Of a stretch of 64,000 bases of DNA, positions 44,451 through 54,253 are shown one piece after another (within the stretch, counting starts at the first letter, position 1; each line of letters begins with the position of its first letter). A program made the position numbers and the translations under genes. Under the pieces are notes generated by a model. That model did no database searches. It saw only the letters and a program-made list of their open reading frames with translations, and was not told where the DNA came from. The DNA comes from CAILZL01 sp049840395 (lineage in GTDB: Bacteria > Pseudomonadota > Gammaproteobacteria > Steroidobacterales > Steroidobacteraceae), in the NCBI GenBank assembly GCA_049840395.1, contig JASGLD010000002.1, positions 248,001 to 312,000 of the forward strand, read 5' to 3'.

Positions 44451-44460
44451 TTCATTACGC
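44397..44460. repeat. Inverted REP pair at the RAYT 3' end
   Basis: A minus-oriented REP (44397-44420) and a plus-oriented REP (44439-44460) are separated by 18 bp. The transposase frame reads through the first and stops inside the second. It lies 17 bp before pbpC. Confidence 0.88.
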
Positions 44461-44477
44461 TCGTTCTTATCATTGTG

Positions 44478-46868
44478 ATGCCCAGCCTAAGCGAACGACT
44501 CCCATCCTGGCTGCCCCGCAAGCGGCGCTTCTGGCTGTCGTGCGTTCTACTAATCGCATTCATCGCCTTCTGGCTGATGCTGCCTCGTCCTCTGTTCCAT
44601 CAACCTCTCTCTTCAATCCTCTTAGCGCGCGATGGTTCACTACTAGGCGCACGCATTGCCGACGATGGCCAATGGCGCTTTCCGGACATGCAGTCGGTGC
44701 CGGATAAATTCGCTCAAGCAGTCATCGCTTACGAAGACAAGCGTTTCAGACAGCATCCGGGTATAGATCCACTGGCGGTGGCACGCGCAGCGCGTTTGAA
44801 CTGGCGTCGCAACAAAGTGGTGAGTGGCGCCAGCACCCTGACCATGCAGTTGGCGAGACTGGCCAATACGCAGGATGAGCAACCGAATTCGCGTGACTAC
44901 AGCAGCAAGCTGTATGAAGCGTTACTGGCGCTGCGTCTGGAGCTGAGCTATTCCAAGGATGAAATTCTGGCAGCGTATGCCAGCCATGCGCCGTTCGGCG
45001 GCAATGTGGTGGGATTGGAAGCAGCTTCATGGCGTTACTTCGGTCGTGCGCCACAAACACTATCCTGGGCCGAAGCGGCCACCTTGGCGGTACTACCCAA
45101 TGCACCGGCCCTGGTATCGCCCGGACGCAATCGCTCCATCCTGCAACGCAAGCGCGATCAGTTATTACAGCGCTTGCATGCACAGGGCGTATTGAAGGAT
45201 CTCGATTTGCAGTTGGCGTTAGCCGAACCCTTGGTCAGCGAGCCACGCGCCTTGCCCGAGTTGGCGCCGCACCTGCTGGAAACCTTGCGTGCACGTTATC
45301 CGCAGCAACATCGTTTCGAAACCACGCTGGATGCAGAGTTACAGGCATTCGCCATGCAGGCGGTTCGTGAACATTCGGATACCTTGCAGCGACAGGGCAT
45401 AGGCAATGCAGCCGCCTTGATCGTCGACAATAAAACATTCGAAGTGCTGGCCTATGTCGGCAACTCCAGTTGGTCGACACGCAGCGAACGCTCGCTGGCA
45501 GTGGACATCGTGCAACGACCGCGTAGCACCGGCAGTATTCTCAAACCCTTCCTGTATGCGGCCATGCTGGATAGCGGCCAACTGTTGCCGAAGATGCTGG
45601 TGCCGGACATCCCCACACAGTTCAAAGGCTTTGCACCGGAGAACTTCGATAAAAGTTTTCGTGGTGCGGTGCCGGCCGATGTGGCGCTGGCTCAATCGTT
45701 GAATGTGCCGGCAGTGCGCCTGTTAAAAGATTATGGGATCGAGCGCTTCTACGACCTATTGCGTAACCTGGGTATGAGCACGCTAAGCGAACCAGCGGAT
45801 CACTATGGCCTAACACTAGTCCTGGGTGGCTCGGAAGGTACGTTATGGGACATCACCGGTATGCATGCCAATCTCGCCGAGCTGGCGCGTGGCACTGGCG
45901 ATGGCCCCGCAGGCAACTATCGTGAGTTGCAGGTGTTGAAGAGTGTGCCTGCGAAGGCCACGCACAAGGCGGAGATTTCATCTGCGGCAGCCTGGCTGAC
46001 TCTGGATGCCTTATTGGAAGTGGCGCGTCCTGCCGATGAAGCGAATTGGAAAGAGTTTGCCAACAGTCGTCGCATTGCCTGGAAGACCGGCACCAGTTGG
46101 GGATTGCGCGATGCCTGGGCAGTGGGCAGTACCAGTCGCTACACCGTGAGCGTGTGGGCTGGTAACGCCAGTGGCGAAGGCACGCCAGGTTTGACCGGTA
46201 GCCTGGCCGCTGCACCCATCATGTTCGAACTACACAATCGCTTGGATGCTGCCGCTTGGTTTGCGCAACCCACGCGCGGCATGAAGCGCGTCGTGGTATG
46301 CGTCGACGATGGCTACCTGGCCAGTGAACATTGCGAACAACAGGAGCAGTTCATCCCCGCTGATAGTCACTTCGATCAACTCAGTCCCAATCATCAATGG
46401 GTGCATCTGGATACCACAGGTCGCTATCGCGTCGACTCCAATTGCGAGCGCGTCAGCAACATGCAGCATGCATCCTGGTTGGTGTTGCCGCCAGCGCAGG
46501 AATACTACTACCGACGCAATCACAGCGACTATCGCGAACTGCCGCCGTATCGCAGCGACTGTAATCCAGAACGGCCATTGCGCGGTGAACGCAGCACCAT
46601 GGATTTTCTGTATCCCAATGCTTCCGGAAAAATCTACGTGCCCATTGATCTGGATGGCAAACCTGGACGCACCGTGTTCGAAGCTGTACATCGCGATCAG
46701 CATGCCGTGCTGTATTGGCATCTGGATAATCGCTATGTAGGTCGAACAGAGACCTTTCATCAGATGACGTTAGATTTGACGCCGGGCCAGCACTTGGTTG
46801 CTATTGTTGATCAGGCGGGGAATCGGTTGGCGCGGAGCTTTGAGGTGTTGGCGCAGGGAGAGCGTTGA
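44478..46868 (+). CDS. pbpC: Penicillin-binding protein 1C
   Basis: 796-aa bifunctional peptidoglycan synthase. One N-terminal transmembrane helix (FWLSCVLLIAFIAFWLML) precedes the GT51 domain with catalytic Glu86 in AYEDKRFRQHPGIDP and SGASTLTMQLARL. The transpeptidase SxxK serine is Ser353 in STGSILKPFLYA, with KTGT in RIAWKTGTSWGLRDAW. A C-terminal PBP1C domain follows (LYPNASGKIYVPIDLDG). ATG 44478 is chosen; GTG 44475 is in frame. It normally follows the alpha-2-macroglobulin gene directly, but a RAYT unit intervenes here. Confidence 0.95.
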   Translation: MPSLSERLPSWLPRKRRFWLSCVLLIAFIAFWLMLPRPLFHQPLSSILLARDGSLLGARIADDGQWRFPDMQSVPDKFAQAVIAYEDKRFRQHPGIDPLAVARAARLNWRRNKVVSGASTLTMQLARLANTQDEQPNSRDYSSKLYEALLALRLELSYSKDEILAAYASHAPFGGNVVGLEAASWRYFGRAPQTLSWAEAATLAVLPNAPALVSPGRNRSILQRKRDQLLQRLHAQGVLKDLDLQLALAEPLVSEPRALPELAPHLLETLRARYPQQHRFETTLDAELQAFAMQAVREHSDTLQRQGIGNAAALIVDNKTFEVLAYVGNSSWSTRSERSLAVDIVQRPRSTGSILKPFLYAAMLDSGQLLPKMLVPDIPTQFKGFAPENFDKSFRGAVPADVALAQSLNVPAVRLLKDYGIERFYDLLRNLGMSTLSEPADHYGLTLVLGGSEGTLWDITGMHANLAELARGTGDGPAGNYRELQVLKSVPAKATHKAEISSAAAWLTLDALLEVARPADEANWKEFANSRRIAWKTGTSWGLRDAWAVGSTSRYTVSVWAGNASGEGTPGLTGSLAAAPIMFELHNRLDAAAWFAQPTRGMKRVVVCVDDGYLASEHCEQQEQFIPADSHFDQLSPNHQWVHLDTTGRYRVDSNCERVSNMQHASWLVLPPAQEYYYRRNHSDYRELPPYRSDCNPERPLRGERSTMDFLYPNASGKIYVPIDLDGKPGRTVFEAVHRDQHAVLYWHLDNRYVGRTETFHQMTLDLTPGQHLVAIVDQAGNRLARSFEVLAQGER

Positions 46869-47052
46869 GTATAGGAGTCTATCTAGCTCAATATCAGAGG
46901 CCCTTTTGATTGGTTGTTCAACAGGCAGCCTGCATCTTGTCGCGCATCTAAACGCTATGGCATGATCCGGCCGCCCGAGTTGGTAGTGCCGTGATCCGAT
47001 CTGGACTTTCTGTCGGATTCTGTAACGGACGAAGGAATAAAGGGAGATGGTC

Positions 47053-49425
47053 GTGGGTCGTATTTTTGGCATCAGTCTATCTGGTGCGCTGGCTCGTTTG
47101 CCAATTTTTTCCGTACTCAGTTTGTATTTTCTTCTATGTGGCGTAACGCTATGGACGTTTAGTGCGCAGGCCGCTAGCACACAGTACTTTTACGACAATT
47201 TGGGTCGGGTCACCCAGGCCACTGATGAAAATGGTAGTACTGTTCAATATCAATATGATCCAAATGGAAACATAGAAGCTATCAACCGCTTAAACTCCAG
47301 TGATTTATCTATTTCCAGTGTTTTTCCATTGATTGTTCACGCTGGTAACGTGGTCACTGTGACTGGCACGGGATTCAGTGCGACACCCGGCCAAAACGAC
47401 GTCACGATCGCCGGGGTTCCGGTGGTGGTGAGTGCGTCGAATGCGACAACACTGAGTTTCGCTGTGCCATTAGGCGCTATTGGTGGTCCTATATCGGTCA
47501 CGACATCAGGCGTCACGGTTACCAGCTCGGATCATTTGGTCGTGCAATATCCGTCTATTTCGGGATTGTCTCCGACAATTGTGAATCCCAGTGCTTTAGT
47601 TACGCTGACCGGTCAGTACCTAAATTTCGATCCGGCATCAACTGGAATATCGGTCGGGGGCGTGTCTGCTTCCATAAGCGCTCTTTCTTCCAGCAGTCTT
47701 GTGTTTGCCGCGCCGTCTTTAATAGGTGCGAGTTCAGTTGTAGTGAATACGTCCTACGGCAGTGCAACCAGTGCGACATTGCTCGCGGTGATTCCTTCGA
47801 TAATCAATGCAAGCACCGTAGCGAGTTATGGGCAGATAACGTCAGGTGCTGCCGCGCAACCAATATCAATCTCTGCTGCCAGCAAATATGCCGTGCTGGA
47901 ATTTAATGCCACAGCGGGTCAATGGTACTCATTGCGATTCGGCTCGCTGGTGATGGTACCGAGCGGAGGCTCTGTCAGTTACACCATTTATTCACCGACC
48001 AACGCGGTATTTGCTTCCGGCACCTTGTCAGCAACGAATACCACCGTTCATTTGCCCATGATAGCTACAGCCGGAAAATACTTGGTCTCGCTGGGATCTG
48101 GCACCAAGACTTCAGTGCAAGTGCAAACGCAGTTATTGCTGAATCCGGTTGTAGCTATTGATGGCTCTTCTGTATCGGCATCAACTACTGTAGCAGGACT
48201 TAGTCTGCGCTTTGCATTCTCAGGTACTGCAGGCCAGAACGTGGGGGTGGCAGTTAGTAATTTGAGTGGTTCTACGGGCAACTATGCGACTGCATATGTA
48301 TTGAAGCCAGATGGCACGACTTTGTATAGCGGCACTTGTTATATCGCAAATGGCGGTTGTCAATTTGTAATGCGTAATTTGCCATCGACAGGTACTTACC
48401 TGGTACGGGTGGATCCATATAACAGCAACAGCACGATGAGTTTTAACCTAACGCTGTCAGTGCCTGTGACTGGTGCGTTATCAGTGGGTGGCTCGCAGTT
48501 GGTGAGCTTGGTGCCGGGGCAGTACACATTGCTTACCTTTAACGCTACGGCGGGGCAGACCGTTGCTGTAAATGTAGGTTCGGTGGTGACAACACCTGCT
48601 GGAAAAACAATGCAGCTTAATGTGTATGGCCCAACCGGTTCGACGGTAGTGGCAACGACGTTCACGGCTTCAAGTTACACGTCGAATCTGTATAACTTGG
48701 CGGGAGGTGCCTATACAGTTTTAATTGCACCGAATAATCCCAATATTACTTCGGTAAATGCTCAAGTGAACTTAGTGGCTGGCGTGACGGGTACCTTGGC
48801 TGCCGATAATAGCAGCATCAGTGTAGCCAGTTCGGTAGCAGGGCAGTCGGCGTATTACACGTTCTACGGTACGGCAGGTCAGAACCTCGGATTGGCAGTT
48901 AGTAATTTGAGTAGTTCTGCAGGTAATTTAGTATCAGCATATGTGTTAAAGCCAGATGGCTCGACGTTGTATAGCGATGTTTGCTACATCGCAAATGGTG
49001 GTTGTCAATTCGTGATGCGTAATTTGCCATCGACAGGTACTTACCTAGTGCGGGTGGATCCATATAGCAGCAGTAGCAGCACGAGTTTCAATCTAACGCT
49101 ATCAGTGCCTGTGACCGGTGCGTTATCAGTGGGTGGCTCGCAGTCGGTGAGCTTGGTGCCGGGGCAGTACACCCTGCTTACCTTTAATGCTACGGCAGGG
49201 CAGGCGGCGACAGTGGGTGTGAATTCAATGGCGACGGTCCCGTCTGGAAAATACATGTATTTGTATGTGTATAACCCCAGCGGAACATTGGTCTCTAGTA
49301 CGAGTTTTACTTCTGCCAAAAAAACGCTAAGTCTTTCGAATCTGGTGGCTGGTAGCTATGTGGTATCGCTAGTTCCCATGTATCCGAATATTACATCGGC
49401 AGCTATGCAAGTGACATTGCAATAA
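47053..49425 (+). CDS. Secreted repeat protein with YD motif, IPT/TIG domains and duplicated beta domains
   Basis: 790 aa. A signal segment (FSVLSLYFLLCGVTLWTFSA) is followed by an RHS-like YD stretch (YFYDNLGRVTQATDENGSTV, then YQYDPNGNIEAINRL), two IPT/TIG-like domains (ISSVFPLIVHAGNVVTVTGT; ISGLSPTIVNPSALVTLTGQ), and pre-peptidase-C-like beta domains. A block is duplicated in tandem with a 645-bp period. Low-Lys, Ser/Thr/Val/Gly-rich composition fits a surface or secreted protein. GTG 47053 has GGAG six bases upstream; ATG 47047 abuts that site. It lies 330 bp upstream of a large RHS gene. It may be a shortened RHS relative or an adhesin-like partner; function unknown. Confidence 0.78.
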   Translation: MGRIFGISLSGALARLPIFSVLSLYFLLCGVTLWTFSAQAASTQYFYDNLGRVTQATDENGSTVQYQYDPNGNIEAINRLNSSDLSISSVFPLIVHAGNVVTVTGTGFSATPGQNDVTIAGVPVVVSASNATTLSFAVPLGAIGGPISVTTSGVTVTSSDHLVVQYPSISGLSPTIVNPSALVTLTGQYLNFDPASTGISVGGVSASISALSSSSLVFAAPSLIGASSVVVNTSYGSATSATLLAVIPSIINASTVASYGQITSGAAAQPISISAASKYAVLEFNATAGQWYSLRFGSLVMVPSGGSVSYTIYSPTNAVFASGTLSATNTTVHLPMIATAGKYLVSLGSGTKTSVQVQTQLLLNPVVAIDGSSVSASTTVAGLSLRFAFSGTAGQNVGVAVSNLSGSTGNYATAYVLKPDGTTLYSGTCYIANGGCQFVMRNLPSTGTYLVRVDPYNSNSTMSFNLTLSVPVTGALSVGGSQLVSLVPGQYTLLTFNATAGQTVAVNVGSVVTTPAGKTMQLNVYGPTGSTVVATTFTASSYTSNLYNLAGGAYTVLIAPNNPNITSVNAQVNLVAGVTGTLAADNSSISVASSVAGQSAYYTFYGTAGQNLGLAVSNLSSSAGNLVSAYVLKPDGSTLYSDVCYIANGGCQFVMRNLPSTGTYLVRVDPYSSSSSTSFNLTLSVPVTGALSVGGSQSVSLVPGQYTLLTFNATAGQAATVGVNSMATVPSGKYMYLYVYNPSGTLVSSTSFTSAKKTLSLSNLVAGSYVVSLVPMYPNITSAAMQVTLQ
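48151..49425 (+). repeat. 645-bp tandem duplication inside the secreted repeat-protein gene
   Basis: Segment 48151-48795 is repeated at 48796-49425. Stretches such as FVMRNLPSTGTYLVRVDPY and LVPGQYTLLTFNATAGQ are identical in both copies, and long runs of DNA around 48360-48550 and 49005-49195 are nearly identical. This indicates recent duplication or gene conversion. Confidence 0.88.
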
Positions 49426-49439
49426 CTAGGTGCAGAGAT

Positions 49440-49616
49440 GTGGAAGATCTGAATTTTTATGGGGTTTTATCTTTATTTGCGTGTTTGATTATGGCTGGTT
49501 TTCTATTGGTTGTATGTGCAGAAAGAAAAGCATTGGATGCAATAAAAGCTATTGAGATCATCTATACGGTTTGTTTTAAGTCACCATGGGTTTTGTCAAT
49601 TGCGATGGTGGTTTAA
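49440..49616 (+). CDS. Possible small membrane protein
   Basis: A 58-aa frame from GTG 49440 with a hydrophobic helix (VLSLFACLIMAGFLLVVCAE) and a second hydrophobic C-terminal end (SPWVLSIAMVV). No convincing ribosome site precedes it. It lies in the otherwise gene-free AT-rich gap 49426-49755 between the secreted repeat protein and the RHS gene. It could be a relic immunity-like protein; weakly supported. Confidence 0.3.
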   Translation: MEDLNFYGVLSLFACLIMAGFLLVVCAERKALDAIKAIEIIYTVCFKSPWVLSIAMVV

Positions 49617-49755
49617 TCGGTCAGCAGGTGATAGGGAAAATAGTTGAAGCCGGATTAGATTTGTAACTGACGTTTGTGGAAGCTGGGTGTTCTGGTTTTG
49701 TCTCGTTCTGTTTAAGAATAGATGGATGCAAGTTGTTTTTTGCCAGTATGGGAAT

Positions 49756-52700
49756 ATGGAAATGAATTTGCGCTTTGTTTGTCTGTTGGTACTTTCTGCT
49801 GTTGCATTGTTTTTCTTGCCAGAAACATCTTCAGCTGCTGCATGTGATGTGCAGTCTATTGCCCAAGATCCTACCCATGAGCATGTGGTAGGTGCATGTC
49901 CAACATACGAGGCAGCTTTGCAGGCTTGTCAGAGTTTTTCTGACCAATATTCATATCCGGGTGCAACGTGGTGTCATCACGGGAACTATTCTTTGGTTTG
50001 GGAGGCTGGTTGGTTATGCAAGGCTGGGTTAAGTAACCACCAAAATTGTGGCCCTGTTGGGTACGCGCTGGGTGACTTCTATCATCCGCATTACTTTGCG
50101 TCTGTGGTGCCTCCGACTAAAAGTCAATGTGGTTCAAGTTGTAATGGCGTAGGCGATCCAATCAATCCGGCAGGCGGGGGTGTTTATGCGACTGAAATAG
50201 ATGCTGCGGGGCAAGGTAATCTTCAGACATTTAAACGTTTTTATAATAGTTTGGACGATAGTAATGGTGATCTTGGCAAAGGCTGGCGACACAGTTTTAG
50301 TCGCAACGTAAAATATAAATATTCGACCGTCAGCTACAAGGAATACTCATCGAGTCCTGATAACTCTTCAATCTATTCCGATCCTGCATCTGCATGTACC
50401 AGCGGCTTTAATCAGATTAAGTCCAGGGTAAGTACATGGCAGAGTGCTACCGTCGCTTATGTGAATGGAGTTTGCTCGCTCAGTCAGGGGGGCGTCACTA
50501 TTGGTGCGGTGCCATTACTAGCATACTTTGATAGTGATTCTGGACTTCCAGCTTCTTTCGGATCAAATTTTGCTGGTACGAATACAATTGGTTTTGATGT
50601 AACGCGTGACGATGGCCAAGTTATTAGTTTTATGCTTAGCGGTGGTTCTGTAGTCGCGCCGCCAGGCTTCAGTCTAAAGCTACAGCAAACTGCCAGCGGT
50701 TTTACCCTAACTGATGCCAGCGACAGCGTCGAAACTTACGATAGCGCCGGTAAGTTGCTCAGCATTGCTGATCGTACGGGTGTAATACAGACTATTAATT
50801 ACGACAGCTTAGGTCGCTTAAGTTTGATAGTAGACACGTTCGGTCACACTATTAGCTTGGTCTATGGAACCTCTGGTAAGTTGGCAAGCGTTATTGATTC
50901 AGATGGGCAGTCTATTCAATACAGCTATGACACCGTAAGCCGTCTTGCCACAGTTGTGACTTTGGATGGAACATCACGGGCCTATTTGTACGAGAATACG
51001 TCCTTTCCCAATGCCATGACCGGCTTGGTCGATGAAAATGGCAATCGCCTGTCAACCTGGGTCTATGACAGCCAAGGCCGCGGGACACAAACGTACGAAG
51101 CTGGTGGCGCCGGCAACCACACGCTGGTCTACAACACTGACGGTACCGTGACGGTGACGGATGCTCTAGGCGCAGTGCGCACCTTCAACTTCGGTCGCTA
51201 TGGCGATCGCAACCTGGTTACCGGCATCTCCGGTTCGCAATGCCCCACCTGTTCGGAAGGCAAGGCCACCACTTATGATTTGCGTGGCTGGGTGAGCAGC
51301 CGCACCGACTACAACAACAATGTCACCACCTATGTGTATGACGATGATCGCGGCCTGGAGCTGTCGCGCACCGAAGGCTATGGCACTGCGCAAGCTCGCA
51401 CCATCACCACCCAATGGCATGCCACCTATCGTTTGCCCTTGCTGGTGACCGAACCTGGTCGCACCACCGGCTATAGTTACGACGCCAGCGGCAACATGCT
51501 CAGCAAGACGCTGACCGATACCGTCACCAACACCGCGCGCACCTGGAGCTACACCTATAACAGCTATGGCCAGGTGCTCACCGCCGATGGTCCGCGCACC
51601 GACGTCAGCGATGTCACCGCCTATACCTATTACACCTGCAACACCGGCGGCGCCTGCGGCCAGCTGCAGACGGTGACCAATGCGCTGGGGCAGACCACCA
51701 CGTACAACACCTACAACGCCGCCGGTCAGCCGCTGACGATTACCGATGCCAATGGCGTGGTGACCACGCTCACCTACGATCTGCGTCAGCGCCTGACCTC
51801 GCGCACCGTGGGCAGCGAAGCCACCGGCTTCGAGTACTGGCCCACCGGCCTGCTCAAGAAGGTCACCTTGCCCGATAGCAGCACCCTGACCTACAGCTAC
51901 GACAATGCCCATCGCCTCACCGGCATCACCGACAGCGACGGCAATCGCATCGCCTATACCCTGGACGCAGCCGGCAACCGCACGCAGGAACAAGTGCTCG
52001 ATGCCAGCAATGCCGTGGTGCGAACCCGCAGCCGCGTGTTCAACACCTTAAGTCGCTTGGTGCAAGAACTCGGCGCCAACAGTCAAAGCACCAGCTACAG
52101 CTACGACAACAACGGCAACCTGGCGAGCCTGACCGATCCCGCCAGCCGCACCACCAGCTATGGCTATGACGCGCTGAATCGTCTGGTCAGCCAGCTGGGC
52201 CCGGCTAGTCAAACTACTGGCTATGGCTACGATGCGCAGGACAACCTCACTAGCGTTACCGATCCGAAATCACTGACCACCAGCTATACCTATAACGGGT
52301 TGGGTGATCTCAAACAGCTGAGCAGTCCCGATACCGGCGTCACTCAGTACACCCACGATAGCGCTGGCAACCTAAACGTAAGCACCGATGCCCGAACCAA
52401 GAGCGGTACTTACAGCTATGACGCTTCAGGCAGAGTCACGCAGATCCAATACAGTGATCAGACGCAGACCTTTCAATACGACCAGGGTACGAACGGCAAA
52501 GGCCATTTGACCCAGTTCACTGATGGCAGCGGCAGCACTAGCTACACCTACGATGGGCAAGGCCATATCATCGGTAAGACGCAGACGATTGGCAGCCAAG
52601 CCAAGACCGTGAGTTACGGCTATATCAATGGCAATCTCACGAGTATTCAGACGCCCTCAGGTCAAACCATCAGCTACAGCTACGCCAATGGCAGGATCAG

Positions 52701-54009
52701 TGGCATCAACGTTAATGGCGCGACGGTGTTGAATACGTTGGTGTACCAGCCTTTTGGTCAGACCGAAGGCTGGACCTGGGGTAATGGCAGCCTGACGGTA
52801 AGGCAATACGATCAGGATGGTCAGATAACCTTGGTTGATAGCGCAGGGCTGAGTACCTACACCTACAATCCGGATGGCACCATCGCCACTCGCACCGATG
52901 ATAGCTCGACCAATCTCGGCTTGCCTACAGGCTTGACGACCTTTGGTGTCTCGACGACCAGCAATAAACTCAACTCCGCTACCGGCACGCTGAGCAGAAC
53001 CTACAGCTATGACAATGCCGGCAACACGCTTAGCGATGGAGCGAAGAGTTTTACCTATAACGATGCTGGCCGTATGGTTAGTTCGAACTTCGCACTGACC
53101 ACAACCTACCAATACAATTCACTGGGACAGCGGGTACAGAAATCCAACTCAAATGGCACAACGAACTTCGTTTATGACGAGTCGGGTCATCTGCTGGGTG
53201 AGTACAGCTCATCTGGAACCCTGATCCAAGAATTGGTCTGGTTGAATGACATCCCTGTAGCAACAATCCGTACTGACCAAGGTGGTACGAGTGTTGGCGT
53301 ATTTTACGTCCATACCGATCACCTCAACTCCCCGACGAAAGTCACGCGAGCAACTAACAATGAAGTGATCTGGAGATGGGACCACGACCCATACGGCAAT
53401 GGCACGCCAAACGAAGATCCGGATGGTAATGGCCTGAGGCTGTCGATGAACTTGCGCTATCCTGGCCAGTACTACGATGCTGAAACATCTCTGAACTACA
53501 ACATGGCGCGTGATTACGACCCGGCCACTGGTAGATACGTCGAATCAGATCCGATTGGGTTGGATGGTGGCATCAACACGTATGCATATGTCGGTGGGAA
53601 TCCAATCAGCAATATTGATCCAACTGGTGAATTTATTGCTGGGATTGCGATAGGAGCGCTTTTCGAAATTGGATTACAGGCAGTTGACAACTATAAAAAA
53701 GGGTGCGATTTGTTCGACTACCATAACTACGACTGGTGGGATGTGGGTGTGTCCGCAGCTGTCGGAGCAGTTGCGCCTGGATGGTTTAAAGTCGGAAAAA
53801 CTGCAGGGAAATCTGGAGGAGCAGTCTTAGAGCTTACTGAGCAGCTTGGTCGTGCACGCACAACAGGTCGTGTAGCGAAAGTGACTCGACGTATCAAACG
53901 GCATGGGCAAGACTTTAGGGATATGTTACTTACCCAAAGCGCATACCAGTTGTACAAAGTTGGAGCGAAAGCAATGAATGACAATGATGATTGCTCGTGT
54001 CAACGGTAA
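49756..54009 (+). CDS. RHS/YD-repeat protein with variable C-terminal tip
   Basis: 1417 aa. A signal peptide (FVCLLVLSAVALFFLPETSS) suggests Sec export. A Cys-containing N-terminal region is followed by a DUF6531-like opening (GDPINPAGGGVYATEIDAAG; FKRFYNSLDDSNGDLGKGWR) and many YD repeats (YDNAHRLTGITDSDGNRIAY). The conserved RHS core end is HTDHLNSPTKVTRATNN, YDAETSLNYNMARDYDP and DPIGLDGGINTYAYVGGNP. After NIDPTGEF comes a ~125-aa variable tip ending MNDNDDCSCQR, where RHS toxins usually sit; I do not recognise its activity. ATG 49756 is chosen for the signal peptide; ATG 49762 is possible. Base composition is mosaic: AT-rich ends, GC-rich core (51160-52900). Confidence 0.92.
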   Translation: MEMNLRFVCLLVLSAVALFFLPETSSAAACDVQSIAQDPTHEHVVGACPTYEAALQACQSFSDQYSYPGATWCHHGNYSLVWEAGWLCKAGLSNHQNCGPVGYALGDFYHPHYFASVVPPTKSQCGSSCNGVGDPINPAGGGVYATEIDAAGQGNLQTFKRFYNSLDDSNGDLGKGWRHSFSRNVKYKYSTVSYKEYSSSPDNSSIYSDPASACTSGFNQIKSRVSTWQSATVAYVNGVCSLSQGGVTIGAVPLLAYFDSDSGLPASFGSNFAGTNTIGFDVTRDDGQVISFMLSGGSVVAPPGFSLKLQQTASGFTLTDASDSVETYDSAGKLLSIADRTGVIQTINYDSLGRLSLIVDTFGHTISLVYGTSGKLASVIDSDGQSIQYSYDTVSRLATVVTLDGTSRAYLYENTSFPNAMTGLVDENGNRLSTWVYDSQGRGTQTYEAGGAGNHTLVYNTDGTVTVTDALGAVRTFNFGRYGDRNLVTGISGSQCPTCSEGKATTYDLRGWVSSRTDYNNNVTTYVYDDDRGLELSRTEGYGTAQARTITTQWHATYRLPLLVTEPGRTTGYSYDASGNMLSKTLTDTVTNTARTWSYTYNSYGQVLTADGPRTDVSDVTAYTYYTCNTGGACGQLQTVTNALGQTTTYNTYNAAGQPLTITDANGVVTTLTYDLRQRLTSRTVGSEATGFEYWPTGLLKKVTLPDSSTLTYSYDNAHRLTGITDSDGNRIAYTLDAAGNRTQEQVLDASNAVVRTRSRVFNTLSRLVQELGANSQSTSYSYDNNGNLASLTDPASRTTSYGYDALNRLVSQLGPASQTTGYGYDAQDNLTSVTDPKSLTTSYTYNGLGDLKQLSSPDTGVTQYTHDSAGNLNVSTDARTKSGTYSYDASGRVTQIQYSDQTQTFQYDQGTNGKGHLTQFTDGSGSTSYTYDGQGHIIGKTQTIGSQAKTVSYGYINGNLTSIQTPSGQTISYSYANGRISGINVNGATVLNTLVYQPFGQTEGWTWGNGSLTVRQYDQDGQITLVDSAGLSTYTYNPDGTIATRTDDSSTNLGLPTGLTTFGVSTTSNKLNSATGTLSRTYSYDNAGNTLSDGAKSFTYNDAGRMVSSNFALTTTYQYNSLGQRVQKSNSNGTTNFVYDESGHLLGEYSSSGTLIQELVWLNDIPVATIRTDQGGTSVGVFYVHTDHLNSPTKVTRATNNEVIWRWDHDPYGNGTPNEDPDGNGLRLSMNLRYPGQYYDAETSLNYNMARDYDPATGRYVESDPIGLDGGINTYAYVGGNPISNIDPTGEFIAGIAIGALFEIGLQAVDNYKKGCDLFDYHNYDWWDVGVSAAVGAVAPGWFKVGKTAGKSGGAVLELTEQLGRARTTGRVAKVTRRIKRHGQDFRDMLLTQSAYQLYKVGAKAMNDNDDCSCQR

Positions 54010-54021
54010 GGGGAATTTACT

Positions 54022-54189
54022 ATGCCAAAGCTCCTGATATACATTATTGGTCTTGCTCCATTGGCATTAACTCAGGGATGGCTTAGGAATAAGTTCGGTG
54101 ACATCATCGCCTTCGGTATGATAATTGTGTATTTGGTTTCGCTTCGCTTATTGGCTGAGAAATTTGGTCAAGATAGACGCAAGGAGTAA
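54022..54189 (+). CDS. Small two-helix membrane protein, candidate immunity to the RHS tip
   Basis: 55 aa. AAGGGG lies eight bases before ATG 54022, which is 12 bp after the RHS stop. Two hydrophobic segments (LLIYIIGLAPLALTQGW and IIAFGMIIVYLVSLRLLA) enclose a short polar loop, and the C-terminus is basic (FGQDRRKE). A gene directly after an RHS tip is where immunity proteins usually lie, and membrane immunity is common when the toxin acts on membranes. Function is inferred from position only. No family recognised. Confidence 0.55.
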   Translation: MPKLLIYIIGLAPLALTQGWLRNKFGDIIAFGMIIVYLVSLRLLAEKFGQDRRKE

Positions 54190-54227
54190 CCCGTGGGTGG
54201 CTAAACTAAGAGCGAGCAGTGCGGTAG

Positions 54228-54253
54228 GTTGGGCTAAGCCTGTGCAGCCCAAC
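54228..54253. repeat. REP-like stem-loop downstream of the RHS operon
   Basis: GTTGGGCT and AGCCCAAC form an eight-pair stem around a 10-nt loop. The motif resembles a dispersed GTTGGGCT-type repeat. It may close the RHS transcript. The gap 54190-54357 holds no gene. Confidence 0.5.
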
